In this document: piece after piece, positions 33,680-43,396 of the stretch
How the letters are laid out: each line of letters opens with the position of its first letter
Numbering within the stretch: the first letter of the stretch is position 1
Origin: an uncultured Prevotella sp.
Lineage (GTDB): Bacteria; Bacteroidota; Bacteroidia; Bacteroidales; Bacteroidaceae
Direction: 5' to 3'
DNA length: 51,302 nt
Assembly: GCA_902495455.1 (NCBI GenBank)
Contig: CABUXJ010000020.1
Span: 1-51,302 of the forward strand
Made by a program: the position numbers and the translations under genes
The notes under the pieces: generated by a model
Told to the model about the DNA's origin: nothing
What the model saw: only the letters and a program-made list of their open reading frames with translations
The model's database searches: none

Positions 33680-34642
33680 ATGAAACGCATAATCCTGATA
33701 TTCGTCTCGGTTGTCGTGCTCGTCGCCTGCGGCCGGTCGTATGAGGAACAGAAGCGGCTCACACGCGCCGAACGTCAGCGTCTGGCGCGGGAGGACTCGG
33801 CCGCGCTGAAGATTGCCGTGATGCCGACACTCGACTGTCTGCCGCTCTACGTGGCTCAGCATTACGGCCTGTTCGACAAACTTGGGGCTGACGTGCGGCT
33901 GAAGCGCTATGCGGCACGGATGGACTGCGACGAGGCTCTGCGGAAGGGTAGGGTCGAAGGACTCGTGACCGACCTCGTCAGGGGCCAACGCCTCGTCAGC
34001 CTCGGCACGCCGCTGGAGTATCTGACGGCGACCGGCGCCTACTGGCAACTGCTGACCAACCGCAACGCCCGTATCAAGGAACTGAAGCAGCTCAACGACA
34101 AGATGGTGGCCATGACGCGCTATTCGGCCACTGACATGCTGAGCGACTATGCCGTGGACAGCGTCGGGCTGGCGCCGGAGATGGTCTTCCGCATACAGAT
34201 CAACGACATGGTCCTGAGGTTGAGGATGTTGGAGAACAACGAGATGGACGCCCTGTTGCTCACCGAACCGCAGGCCACGGCGGCACGCATGCAGAAGCAT
34301 CCGGTGCTGATGGACTCGCGGAAGCTGGGGATGAGGCTCGGTGCGGTGGCCGTGAAGAGTGCGGCGATGGGTGACACGGCGCGGCAGAGGCAGGTGAAGG
34401 TGATGATGAAGGCATACGATATGGCCTGTGACTCGATAAGGAAGCACGGCCTGAAGAGTTACAGACGACTGATTGCGGAGAAGTGTGGCGTCGACGAAAA
34501 GGTGGCTGCCGCACTTCCGAAAGACATACGTTTCGACCACGCGGCGCCGCCACGCCGGGAGGACATCGACCGTGCCGAGGCATGGCTGACAGCGAAGGTG
34601 GCCGACGACAGAATAACACCGGATGACGATGGAGGCAAATAA
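33680..34642 (+). CDS. orphan substrate-binding lipoprotein (NMT1/ABC type)
   Basis: 320 residues. The signal peptide MKRIILIFVSVVVLVACG ends in a lipobox VAC. Residues about 40-300 have the NMT1/SsuA-like periplasmic binding fold (LKIAVMPTLDCLPLYVAQHY with GLFDKLGADV next). ABC-transporter permease and ATPase genes are absent; instead the stop overlaps the start of a TPR protein by 20 bases. It may work with a transporter encoded elsewhere or have a sensing role. The ligand is unknown. Confidence 0.85.
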   Translation: MKRIILIFVSVVVLVACGRSYEEQKRLTRAERQRLAREDSAALKIAVMPTLDCLPLYVAQHYGLFDKLGADVRLKRYAARMDCDEALRKGRVEGLVTDLVRGQRLVSLGTPLEYLTATGAYWQLLTNRNARIKELKQLNDKMVAMTRYSATDMLSDYAVDSVGLAPEMVFRIQINDMVLRLRMLENNEMDALLLTEPQATAARMQKHPVLMDSRKLGMRLGAVAVKSAAMGDTARQRQVKVMMKAYDMACDSIRKHGLKSYRRLIAEKCGVDEKVAAALPKDIRFDHAAPPRREDIDRAEAWLTAKVADDRITPDDDGGK

Positions 34643-36890
34643 GGAACTTGACGACATCCTGCGACGGCTCGACGACGGCCGATTGAGCGTGGCAATGGAC
34701 CTTTTGGGAACGTTCGTGTCCAAATATCCGGAGCTCAATCTGACCGGCCGGTTGGACGAGATACGCAGTGACTACGACCGTATGGCCGACTATTGGGCCT
34801 CGGGCTACCGCGACCCGCAACTCGCGGACATATATGACGCGCTCCGTCGGCGTGTCTATCGTCTGACGGCCGACGCCTACGTGCGTTATGACATGACCCA
34901 CTCGCCATATACGGCGTCGGTGCGTCGCCGTGTCGACGGGGCCGGGCGCGACTGGTCACTGACGGTGTTGCGTGGCGCATTAGAGGGCTTTGTGACCGAT
35001 GTGGCCATGCTCGAACTGGAGCCGGAGCACGTCCGCCGGCAGAAGTCGGGCGACATCTATGCCGCCCATCAGCGTCTGGCGAACGACCTCTTTGACCACA
35101 TCTGGACCTCGTCGCAATGGACCGAAGGCACGGCCGACGCCTACGCGGATATGTTGCTCTCGCCGACGGTGGACACCACCGACCAGCAGCTCATCGTCTC
35201 GGCACTGACGCTGAGCACGATGAACATGTTTGACATCAACAAGTTTCGGCTGCTCGTCACGGTCTATCGGCAGACGACGGACGAGAATGTGCGCCAGCGG
35301 GCTCTCGTCGGATGGGTGCTCTCGCTCCGGGAGGACCATGACGCCATCTTCCCCGAGCAGCGACGGATGGTCGGGGACATGCTCGCGGACGAGGCGGTAT
35401 GCTCGGAACTGACGGAGCTGCAGATACAGATGCTCTACTGCGTGATGGCCGAGAGCGACACGCGGAAGATACAGAAGGAGATAATGCCCGACCTGCTCCG
35501 GCACAACAATCTCCACATCACGCCCACAGGCATAGAGGAAAAGGCCGAGGACCCCATGCAGGACATACTCGATCCCGAGGCTTCGGAGCGCAACATGGAG
35601 AAGGTGGAGGAGGGATTCCGAAAGATGGTGGACATGCAGAAGGCCGGTTCGGACATCTATTTCGGCGGTTTCTCACAGATGAAACGGTTTCCGTTCTTCA
35701 GCAGCATGAGCAACTGGTTTGTCCCGTTCTATCCCGAGCACCCGGCTGTGAGCCCGATCTACGAACGTATGGGAGGCAAGGGGCTGCTCGGCGAGATGAT
35801 GAGGCGCGGGCCGTTTTGCAACAGTGACAAGTATTCTTTTGTCTTGGCGTTCAGTCAGGTGATAGACCGTATACCTCAAAGCATGCGCAGCATGATCGAA
35901 AACGGAGAGGCTGTCGGGCTTGGCGGGATGCCGGACGCGGACACGCACACACCGGCTTACATCCGACGTACATACCTGCAGGACATCTACCGCTTCTTCC
36001 GGCTCTTTCCGTCGCGTCGCCAGTTCCGCAATCCGTTCGACTATCGGGACGACGAGGAGTGGAACTCAAAATACATATTCTTTGCCGACGGCATGTTCCG
36101 CGGCACGCCGTTGGAGAAGCGTTTCGGCGAAATCGGCGCGTTCTTGCTGAAGCGCAAGATGTACAGGGAGGCGGCCGAATTGCTCGACAACTATGGCGAC
36201 AACGGGAAAGACTACCATTATTATATGCTCTGCGGGCATGTCTTGTCTCATCGTGACGAGACGCTGCTCCACTCTCATCTCGCCGGCATGACGGCGTCGG
36301 GATGTTTCGGACGCGCGCTGGAGCTGAGACCGGAGGACATCCGGGCCTTGACGGGACGCGCGCGGGCACTGTTTTATGACGGTCGTTATGCCGAGGCACG
36401 CGACGCCTACGCCCGTCTCATGGCCGCTGCACCGGAGGTGATGACTCACGCGCTGAGCTACTGTGTGTGTCTGACAAACCTCGGAGATTATGACGAGGCC
36501 CTCAAAGTGCTCTACCGGTTGGATTATGAGAATCCTGACAATGTCGCTGTGAGCCGCGTGATGGCTCGTGCGATGATGGGGGCGGGGAAGCTCGAACAGG
36601 CCGGAAAGGTCTACGCGAAGCTCGAGGAGCGCGGTGTGATGGACCGGAACGACCGCCTGAACAGCGGCTATTGTGAGTGGTTTGCCGGTCGCAACCGTGC
36701 CGCGGCGGAACGATTTGCCGCCTATATCATGGCGCGTTATCCTGGCGCGGGGCATAGCGGCGTGCGTGAACGTGCGGAGGAGGACATCATGGACTCCGAA
36801 CGGGCGTTCATCGTCGAACATGGCGTGACGCCGGTGGAGATGGAACTGATGCTCGATCTCGTGTGCGAAGAGGTTTTGAAGGGAGCTTAG
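34623..36890 (+). CDS. tetratricopeptide-repeat protein
   Basis: 755 residues, no signal peptide or membrane helix. The first 450 residues are helical with many charged residues and no named domain. From about 505 to 710, tetratricopeptide-like helix pairs appear, for example LTGRARALFYDGRYAEARDA and YCVCLTNLGDYDEALKVLYR. It overlaps the lipoprotein gene by 20 bases and is probably its translationally coupled partner. I chose the ATG at 34623; a second ATG at 34629 is equally plausible. No function can be named. Confidence 0.8.
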   Translation: MTMEANKELDDILRRLDDGRLSVAMDLLGTFVSKYPELNLTGRLDEIRSDYDRMADYWASGYRDPQLADIYDALRRRVYRLTADAYVRYDMTHSPYTASVRRRVDGAGRDWSLTVLRGALEGFVTDVAMLELEPEHVRRQKSGDIYAAHQRLANDLFDHIWTSSQWTEGTADAYADMLLSPTVDTTDQQLIVSALTLSTMNMFDINKFRLLVTVYRQTTDENVRQRALVGWVLSLREDHDAIFPEQRRMVGDMLADEAVCSELTELQIQMLYCVMAESDTRKIQKEIMPDLLRHNNLHITPTGIEEKAEDPMQDILDPEASERNMEKVEEGFRKMVDMQKAGSDIYFGGFSQMKRFPFFSSMSNWFVPFYPEHPAVSPIYERMGGKGLLGEMMRRGPFCNSDKYSFVLAFSQVIDRIPQSMRSMIENGEAVGLGGMPDADTHTPAYIRRTYLQDIYRFFRLFPSRRQFRNPFDYRDDEEWNSKYIFFADGMFRGTPLEKRFGEIGAFLLKRKMYREAAELLDNYGDNGKDYHYYMLCGHVLSHRDETLLHSHLAGMTASGCFGRALELRPEDIRALTGRARALFYDGRYAEARDAYARLMAAAPEVMTHALSYCVCLTNLGDYDEALKVLYRLDYENPDNVAVSRVMARAMMGAGKLEQAGKVYAKLEERGVMDRNDRLNSGYCEWFAGRNRAAAERFAAYIMARYPGAGHSGVRERAEEDIMDSERAFIVEHGVTPVEMELMLDLVCEEVLKGA

Positions 36891-36946
36891 AGGACGGACT
36901 AAGGTCTTTATTGATACCTTGTGACATGTTTATGGCCACATTATAG

Positions 36947-37025
36947 TATAACCTGAACACAGAGACACGGAGACACAGAGTTATTTTATCCCTCTGTGTC
37001 TCCGTGTCTCTGTGTTCAGGTTATA
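36947..37025. repeat. long perfect hairpin, copy 2
   Basis: A perfect 34-bp stem (36947-36980 with 36992-37025) and an 11-nt loop lie between convergent genes. The inner 26 bp equals copy 1 at 18326. The outer eight pairs (TATAACCT/AGGTTATA) differ from copy 1 but remain complementary. It could also serve as a bidirectional terminator for the TPR and phospholipase D genes; an A-tract follows at 37025. Confidence 0.92.
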
Positions 37026-37060
37026 AAAAATTGTTGCCAGTCTGCTTGCTTTTTCCATTG

Positions 37061-38362
37061 TCATAATACAGGAGCCAACAGATGGGCAAACCATCCGACG
37101 AACTTCTGCCACGGCGTCCGGAACTCGTCCCAGGTCTGTTCGGTGAGGTAGACGCTTTTCTTCTTGTCTCTGTCGAAGATGTTGTCGAGCTCGCGTGTGG
37201 TGTGCGGGTCTATGATGACAGCGTTTTCCTCGTAGTCCCAACTGAGGCTGCGGGAGTTGAGATTGGCGCTGCCGACGGTGCAGAAGCGGCCGTCGACCAT
37301 GATGACCTTGGTGTGGTGGAAGCCCGGTTGGTAAAGCCACACGTCCACACCGCGCTTCATCAGCTTGTGTACATTATAGAAAACGCAGTCCGGAGTGAGC
37401 GGAATGTCGCTCTTTGCCGATACCATTATCTCTACCTTGACGCCGCGTTTGACCGCATTGCGCAGTGCTTTTTTCAGCTTGCGGTTGAGCGTCAGGTATG
37501 GATTGATGAGTTTGATGGAGTCTTGGGCGCAGTTGATGGCGTTCTCGTAGAACGTCCGGATGATCTTGTTCGACGTGCGCGGCTCGCGGTTGATGATGCC
37601 TACCATCTTGCGCCCGGCCGTCGCCGTGGTGTCGGGAGCGAGGCCGCTGAAGCGTTCCGGAGTGTATGCACGGAAGTATTCCGGTCGCCAGATGTCCTCG
37701 CCGGTGACTTTCTGCCATATCCGCGTGAATATCATCTGAAGCTGGTTGACGGCTCCTCCCTCTATGCGGCAGTGCATGTCGTGCCATTCTCCCACCTGTT
37801 CGGTACCCTTGATGTAGTAGTCGGCCACGTTCATGCCACCCGTATAGGCTATGCTTCCGTCGATGACGACAATCTTGCGGTGGTCCCGCAGGAAGATGTG
37901 GTTGACCCAGGGGAAGCGTATCGGGTCGAACTCGTGGATGTCAACGCCGTCCCGCCGGAGGCTGTCCACATGCTCGCGGCGCAGCGGTTGGTTGTTGGAG
38001 TCGTTGCCGAAGCCGTCAAACAAGGCTCTCACCTTCACGCCTTCGGCCGCCTTCATGCGCAGAAGGTCGAACAGCAAGGACGCGATGGAGTCGTTGCGGA
38101 AGTTGAAATATTCGAGATGGATGCTACTGCGGGCTTGCCGGATGGCTTCGAACATGTCGTCAAATTTGGCCTGTCCGGTCGTGAGCAGCGTCACGCTGTT
38201 GTTGTGAGTGAATGTCACGCCGTTGTTTTCCAATACATTCACGATGACGGAATCGCTTGTCTGTTTTGCAGAACCGCTTGTCTGCATGCTAAAATCGTTT
38301 GCCTGTGCTTTCATGTAGGACATGGAAAGCAGCAGACAAACGATGGTGATCAATGGTCTCAT
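37061..38362 (-). CDS. phospholipase D-family protein, cardiolipin synthase-like
   Basis: 433 residues. The N-terminus MRPLITIVCLLLSMSYMKAQ is a signal peptide, unlike most cardiolipin synthases, so it may be periplasmic or outer-membrane associated. Two HKD motifs are intact: HRKIVVIDGSIAYTGGMNV and HTKVIMVDGRFCTVGSANLN, the catalytic pairs of the phospholipase D superfamily. It probably exchanges or cleaves phospholipid head groups. It starts inside the stop of the regulator gene (ATGA), so expression is coupled to it. Confidence 0.88.
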   Translation of the reverse strand: MRPLITIVCLLLSMSYMKAQANDFSMQTSGSAKQTSDSVIVNVLENNGVTFTHNNSVTLLTTGQAKFDDMFEAIRQARSSIHLEYFNFRNDSIASLLFDLLRMKAAEGVKVRALFDGFGNDSNNQPLRREHVDSLRRDGVDIHEFDPIRFPWVNHIFLRDHRKIVVIDGSIAYTGGMNVADYYIKGTEQVGEWHDMHCRIEGGAVNQLQMIFTRIWQKVTGEDIWRPEYFRAYTPERFSGLAPDTTATAGRKMVGIINREPRTSNKIIRTFYENAINCAQDSIKLINPYLTLNRKLKKALRNAVKRGVKVEIMVSAKSDIPLTPDCVFYNVHKLMKRGVDVWLYQPGFHHTKVIMVDGRFCTVGSANLNSRSLSWDYEENAVIIDPHTTRELDNIFDRDKKKSVYLTEQTWDEFRTPWQKFVGWFAHLLAPVL

Positions 38363-41300
38363 CCCTGTTTCTTACGATATTTTAGTCTGTATTCCAGTGG
38401 CGACAAGCCTTGCTTTTCCTTGAATATTGTCGTGAAGTTCTCGGCAGTTGTGAAGCCGAGATTGATGGCAAGCTCGCTCATGTTGATGTCTGTGCGTGCA
38501 AGCAACGTGCAGGCATGCTTCAGACGAAGTTCCAATACCAGTTCGGCAGGAGTCTTGGACGTAATGCTTCTTATCTTGCGGAAGAACGGAACACGCCCCA
38601 TTCCCATAGCCGAAGCCATCTCTTCGAGGCTGATATGGCCGTGGCTCATGTTCTGCAGGACGTATTGTTCGACGTTCTGCATCAGTTTCCGGTCCATGAT
38701 GTTGCTCATGGTATAGTCGCCCATTGTGATACCACCGGCATAGTAAAGGTCGTATGTGCTCTGTGGGGCGTTCTTTTCGGCGCCGTCTTCAGTGACACTC
38801 TCCATGTCTTCTTGGGCAAATGAGTTGTTTCTTGGGGTGCTTTGAGCTTCTTTGACATCTGCGGAGGCTGCCGCTCCGGGCTCTTCCGGGCGGCCGATGG
38901 TCACGTCGTCGCTGTCGCAGACAGTATCGTCGGCATTGCCGTCGTTGTTGTCCTGGATGTTGTCATAGTTGATTGTAGCCGTCGTCATGCTGGCGTTGAT
39001 GGACTCCAGCCGCCTTGTCTCCTTGCCTTCGATAAGCCCGTCGGGTATCTCGTCGGGAGCAAGACCCAGCAATCGGTTGAAACGGAGGGTCGCTTCCTGG
39101 ATGTTGAACGGCTTGGCCAAATAGTCGTCGGCACTCAGCGTGATGTTCATTTCGTGCATGTCGGCTGAAGTCAGCACGCCGTCGGTCATGAGGACAAACT
39201 TGATGTTTTCCGTTCTGGAGTTCATCTTGATACGGTTGCACATTTCGCTGCCGGTCATGCCGGTCATGTATTGTTTGCAGACGATGATGTCAACGCGGAG
39301 CACTTCAAGGTCTTCGATGGCCTTGTTGACGTTGTTGTAGACGTGCATGTCATATACATTGCGTAGATGGGCCATGATGAAACGGAGGAACTCCTCGTTG
39401 TCGTCAATGAAGACGACGGTATATTGCTTTGTTGTCGGGTCTCCGTGACTGGCTTTGATTTCGGCCGTGAGCAATCCGACATCAGTCCTGACAGGCTCAA
39501 TCTCGCCGTTGTCGTTGAGTTGCATCCTGTTGGTTGCGGCAGCGGAAGCCTTTGTCTCGGGGTTCTCCAGTGTAGTTTGCATTTCCGATATGCGTGTGAT
39601 GACCTGCAACATCTGGAAGTGCAACGAATTAATCTGCTCCTTACTCTCGACCGAATTGGCCTTTTCGGCCATGTTTCCGATGATAGATGTCATTCTCGCC
39701 ATCGGCTGCCGCAGATCGTCGCTGGTGGCCTTGATTTCCTCGCGCTGCAGTGCCAGTTCGCGTAGGATAGCTTTCTTTTTAGACCAGAGGTATGACACAC
39801 GTCTGAAACCGAATGTCCACAGATATACAGCGACGGCCAGAATGGCGGCATAAATGATGATCATCCACCATGAGATCCACCACGGGCGGAGTATGGTTAT
39901 ATCCAGAACGCGCTCCTGATTGCTGATTGCTCCGTCTGCGCTGATGGCTTTCACGTGTAGCTTGTAGTCTCCGCTATTGATATTTCGGAATGTTACGCCG
40001 TGTGACAGCGCGTCTCCGTTGTGCCAGTCGTTGTCCAGTCCTTCCATCCAGAACATGAACTGGAGTCGTTCGCTCTGGTTGTAGTTGCCTGCCGCAAACT
40101 TAATTGTGAAAGTGTTTTGGCTGTTTGTCAGTTCGATGCGGTTGCTTTCGTTGAGCGCTTGTGGCAGCGGCACTGTTCCGTCATATTCATGTCCGGTGAT
40201 GATTTCGGTGTTGCCGATGAACAGTTGGGTGAGCATCACGCGCGGCAAGGTCTCCTTGTCGTCCTTGTTGTGATGGCGCATCCAGTTGATACCGTTGAGT
40301 CCTCCCATCATTATGTTGCCGTCGTGTCGTGTGAGGATAGCGCCTTTGTTGAATTCGTTGCTTTGCAGTCCGTCGGACGTGTCGTAGTTGTAGAGTCCGT
40401 AGTTGAAGTTGCCCTTCTCATGGTTGCGCTGTACGACCACTCGGGTCACGCCTTTGGTTGTTGTGACCCAGATGTTGTGGTCCTTGTCCTCGGTCAGTCC
40501 GCAGATGCAGTTGTTCGTCAATCCGTTCTTTTCGGTGATATAGTTGAGGCTGTCGTTCTCCATGTTGAGCACGTTGATGCCTTCACGTGTTCCTATCCAC
40601 AGCAGTCCGCGTGAGTCTTCGATTACCTGTGTGATGTAATTGTTGGAGAATGTCTTCATGTTGGTGGAGTTGCCGGTGAGCATAATCTTCTCCGTAGTGG
40701 AGAGATTGAGTATCATCAGGCCCTCTCCCGTACCGACGAAGAGGTTGTTGTTCTTTCCGTAAAAGAGCGTGGTGATGTTGTTTGTGCTCAGCTTTCCGTT
40801 CTCCCTTGTGTATGTGGAGAATGTGTTCATTCTCGGGTTGAATACCTGGAGTCCTCCCGATGTGGCTATCCAGAGGTTTCCGGTCTTGTCCGTGCAGAGG
40901 GCGTTGATGCGGTCGTTAATGATTGTCCTCATGCTGTCGCGGGCTGCGGAGTATATCGTGCTTGCTCCGTCCTTTATCCTTGTCAGTCCGTTGCGTTTTG
41001 AACCGACCCAGAGGCTGCCGTCTGCCGTGCAAGCCATTGCCGACACCTTTTTGCTGGCCAGAGGCCCGTCGTATCCGATGATGCCGTTGCTGCTTGTTCC
41101 GATCCATATTTTTCCGGAGGCGTCTTGTGCGAGTGCTGTCACGTCGCCGCAGAGGTCGGACTCAAACTTGTATATGTTCTGCCCGCTGAAGGCCACTCCC
41201 GATTTTTCCGTTCCGACCCACAGCAGGTCCGTGTCGTCCACGTAGAGACTCTGTATGTTGCGTGTGTCGTCCTTTTGGAGTGTCAGATCGTTCAGTCCTC

Positions 41301-42222
41301 GAGGTTGTACGGGGACCAGCTCGTGTGTATTGACGTTCATGGACAGCAGTCCCAAGATGTCTGTTCCAATCCATATATTGCCTTTCCTGTCTCCTGCCAT
41401 ACCGTTGACGGCGTGGTCCTCGGCCACGCCCGTCATGCCGAGACGGTCACCGAAGGTCAGGTCCCACGTGTCGGCGTTCTTCCGATAAAGCATGAGTGTG
41501 CCTTGTCCGTAGAGCCAGATATTGTCCATCTGGTCGGCAAAAGCCTTCAGTGATGAAGTCTTGCGCAGTCGTGCGGCGGCGACGACATCCGTCTGCCATA
41601 CGGTGTGCTGCTGGTGCATGATGTCGCAGCACACCAGCCGTCCGTCGTCATAGACGATCACGGCTCCGTCGTGACACTCGCTGATGGAGCATATATTGCC
41701 TTCCGGCACGCCGTGGGCGTCGTTGGTGTATCCGAACTCATAGAGTAGCTGTTGCTGCATGTTGTATGCCATGACACCTTTATTGGGTATTGCCGCCCAT
41801 AGATTTTTGTGGCTGTCGATGTAGACCACGGTAGGGGAGCCGTTGATGCCCATTTTTCCGAACACCTGGCGCATGTCCCGTTCGAACGTCTCCGTCTGCG
41901 GGTGATAGACACACAGGCCTGCCAGAGTGTTGACCCACAGGTTGCCGTCGAGTGACTCCTGCAGACTCACGATATAGCTGTCGGGCAGCGACGAACCGTC
42001 TTGTGAGTTACACTGGAAGTACTTGAATGTATAGCCGTCATAGCGGTACAGTCCGGCCGGCGTTCCGAACCAGACATATCCGCGCGAGTCTTTCATTATG
42101 CAGTTTATCTGGCTGCTGTTCAGGCCGTTGCTTGCATCGAGTGTCTTGAAAAGATAGACAGCTGCCACCGTCAGGGGAATCAGGAGGAGAACGATGCACA
42201 ATATTTTCTTGAGTTGTCTCAT
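38359..42222 (-). CDS. degenerate hybrid two-component regulator (AraC output)
   Basis: 1287 residues. A membrane anchor lies at about 8-27; propeller repeats (RGYVWFGTPAGLYRYDGY and similar) fill most of 27-700, then a Y_Y_Y domain (about 700-775) and a second membrane segment (783-803). The region after it reads SDDLRQPMARM at 834-844, where active kinases have SHELRTP, so His is Asp835. No HATPase domain fits before the receiver (933-1050), whose phospho-site reads DIIVCKQYM: the Asp is Lys983. Acid pocket Asp940/Asp941 and Lys1037 remain. An AraC-type domain ends the protein (1175-1280). Its ligand is unknown; signalling cannot be the usual His-Asp route. Confidence 0.9.
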   Translation of the reverse strand: MRQLKKILCIVLLLIPLTVAAVYLFKTLDASNGLNSSQINCIMKDSRGYVWFGTPAGLYRYDGYTFKYFQCNSQDGSSLPDSYIVSLQESLDGNLWVNTLAGLCVYHPQTETFERDMRQVFGKMGINGSPTVVYIDSHKNLWAAIPNKGVMAYNMQQQLLYEFGYTNDAHGVPEGNICSISECHDGAVIVYDDGRLVCCDIMHQQHTVWQTDVVAAARLRKTSSLKAFADQMDNIWLYGQGTLMLYRKNADTWDLTFGDRLGMTGVAEDHAVNGMAGDRKGNIWIGTDILGLLSMNVNTHELVPVQPRGLNDLTLQKDDTRNIQSLYVDDTDLLWVGTEKSGVAFSGQNIYKFESDLCGDVTALAQDASGKIWIGTSSNGIIGYDGPLASKKVSAMACTADGSLWVGSKRNGLTRIKDGASTIYSAARDSMRTIINDRINALCTDKTGNLWIATSGGLQVFNPRMNTFSTYTRENGKLSTNNITTLFYGKNNNLFVGTGEGLMILNLSTTEKIMLTGNSTNMKTFSNNYITQVIEDSRGLLWIGTREGINVLNMENDSLNYITEKNGLTNNCICGLTEDKDHNIWVTTTKGVTRVVVQRNHEKGNFNYGLYNYDTSDGLQSNEFNKGAILTRHDGNIMMGGLNGINWMRHHNKDDKETLPRVMLTQLFIGNTEIITGHEYDGTVPLPQALNESNRIELTNSQNTFTIKFAAGNYNQSERLQFMFWMEGLDNDWHNGDALSHGVTFRNINSGDYKLHVKAISADGAISNQERVLDITILRPWWISWWMIIIYAAILAVAVYLWTFGFRRVSYLWSKKKAILRELALQREEIKATSDDLRQPMARMTSIIGNMAEKANSVESKEQINSLHFQMLQVITRISEMQTTLENPETKASAAATNRMQLNDNGEIEPVRTDVGLLTAEIKASHGDPTTKQYTVVFIDDNEEFLRFIMAHLRNVYDMHVYNNVNKAIEDLEVLRVDIIVCKQYMTGMTGSEMCNRIKMNSRTENIKFVLMTDGVLTSADMHEMNITLSADDYLAKPFNIQEATLRFNRLLGLAPDEIPDGLIEGKETRRLESINASMTTATINYDNIQDNNDGNADDTVCDSDDVTIGRPEEPGAAASADVKEAQSTPRNNSFAQEDMESVTEDGAEKNAPQSTYDLYYAGGITMGDYTMSNIMDRKLMQNVEQYVLQNMSHGHISLEEMASAMGMGRVPFFRKIRSITSKTPAELVLELRLKHACTLLARTDINMSELAINLGFTTAENFTTIFKEKQGLSPLEYRLKYRKKQG

Positions 42223-42264
42223 GGATAAAACGGTGTTGTCAATATCAGTATGTGTCGTCTTATA

Positions 42265-43212
42265 TCAGATCATACAGGAGTAGTGGTCGACGACTCCGAG
42301 CAGTCTGTCGTCCTTGTCTGCCACCAATACGGAGTGTATCTTGTATCGGTTCATGATTTTCTGTATCTCCGAAATCTTGGTCTGTGGCAACACTTTCTTG
42401 GGGTTTTCCGTCATTATGTCGGCCACGGTGCGGTCGAAAAACTCCGCCTGCCACTTCTCCATCGCGCGGCGGATGTCACCATCCGTTATCAGTCCGTGGA
42501 TGCGTCCGTCGGCGATGGCCACTCCCAGTCCGAGCTTGCCCTTGCTCACGAGTATGATGGCCTCGCCGAGATGCATGTCCGGCGTGATGACAGGCAGGTC
42601 GACCGTGCGCATGACATCCTGTGCCGTGGTGAGCAACCGCTTGCCCAGTTCGCCGCCGGGATGAAACTGTGCGAAGTCCTGCGGGCGGAAGTTGCGGCGC
42701 TCCATCAGTGCCACGGCCAGCGCGTCACCCATAGCCAGCATGGCCGTCGTGCTGCTCGTCGGGGCGAGATTGAGCGGACAGGCCTCACGGCGCACGCTCA
42801 CGTTGAGGTGGCACGTCGAATATTTGGCCAACAGCGAGTCCGGATTGCCGCTCATGGCGATGATGGGTATCTGCATGTGGAGCACCATCGGGATAAATCT
42901 CAGCAGCTCGTCCGTGTTGCCCGAGTTGGATATGGCCAGCACGACATCGTCGCGGGTCATGACGCCGAGATCTCCGTGGAAGACGTCGAGCGGATTGATG
43001 AAAAACGAGGGCGTGCCCGTGCTGGACAGCGTGGCGGCTATCTTAGCTCCGATATGTCCGCTCTTGCCTACGCCGGTGATGATGACTTTGCCGTGGCAAC
43101 TGTACATCAGTTCGACGGCGCGGTCAAGATTTTCGTCCATTTTGGGGATAAGGTCGAGCAGTGCTTCTGCCTCGTCCTTGATACATTGTATAGCGTATTC
43201 TCTTGTTGTCAT
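42265..43212 (-). CDS. kdsD: arabinose-5-phosphate isomerase
   Basis: 315 residues from the ATG at 43212 (MTTREYAIQCIKDEAEAL); the open frame extends to a GTG at 43233. The SIS domain contains GKVIITGVGKSGHIGAKIAA and SFFINPLDVFHGDLG, SNSGNTDELL, the sugar-phosphate isomerase signature. Two CBS domains occupy about 200-315 (DVMRTVDLPV, VADIMTENPKKV). It makes arabinose 5-phosphate for KDO synthesis, the first step before the kdsA reaction. It lies 185 bases after kdsA. Confidence 0.95.
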   Translation of the reverse strand: MTTREYAIQCIKDEAEALLDLIPKMDENLDRAVELMYSCHGKVIITGVGKSGHIGAKIAATLSSTGTPSFFINPLDVFHGDLGVMTRDDVVLAISNSGNTDELLRFIPMVLHMQIPIIAMSGNPDSLLAKYSTCHLNVSVRREACPLNLAPTSSTTAMLAMGDALAVALMERRNFRPQDFAQFHPGGELGKRLLTTAQDVMRTVDLPVITPDMHLGEAIILVSKGKLGLGVAIADGRIHGLITDGDIRRAMEKWQAEFFDRTVADIMTENPKKVLPQTKISEIQKIMNRYKIHSVLVADKDDRLLGVVDHYSCMI

Positions 43213-43396
43213 GGTTGATGAAGTCCCTCTCACTGCTTTCGAGACGTCAGTCTGTGGAAATAGCCGGGGCTTTTTGTTCTTTTATGGATGACTGATTTTG
43301 TTCTCTCTCGTCAGTAGCCGCTCCGCCGTCCTGTTGTCTCTGGCGGCTGTCGGAGCGTCTGTATCTGTTTCGTCGACGGATTTCCGTCGTCTCGCC

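Noticed and set aside
37082..38716. 544-codon plus-strand frame opposite the phospholipase D gene
   Set aside because: The minus frame has both HKD motifs and a signal peptide; the plus frame shows no family features.
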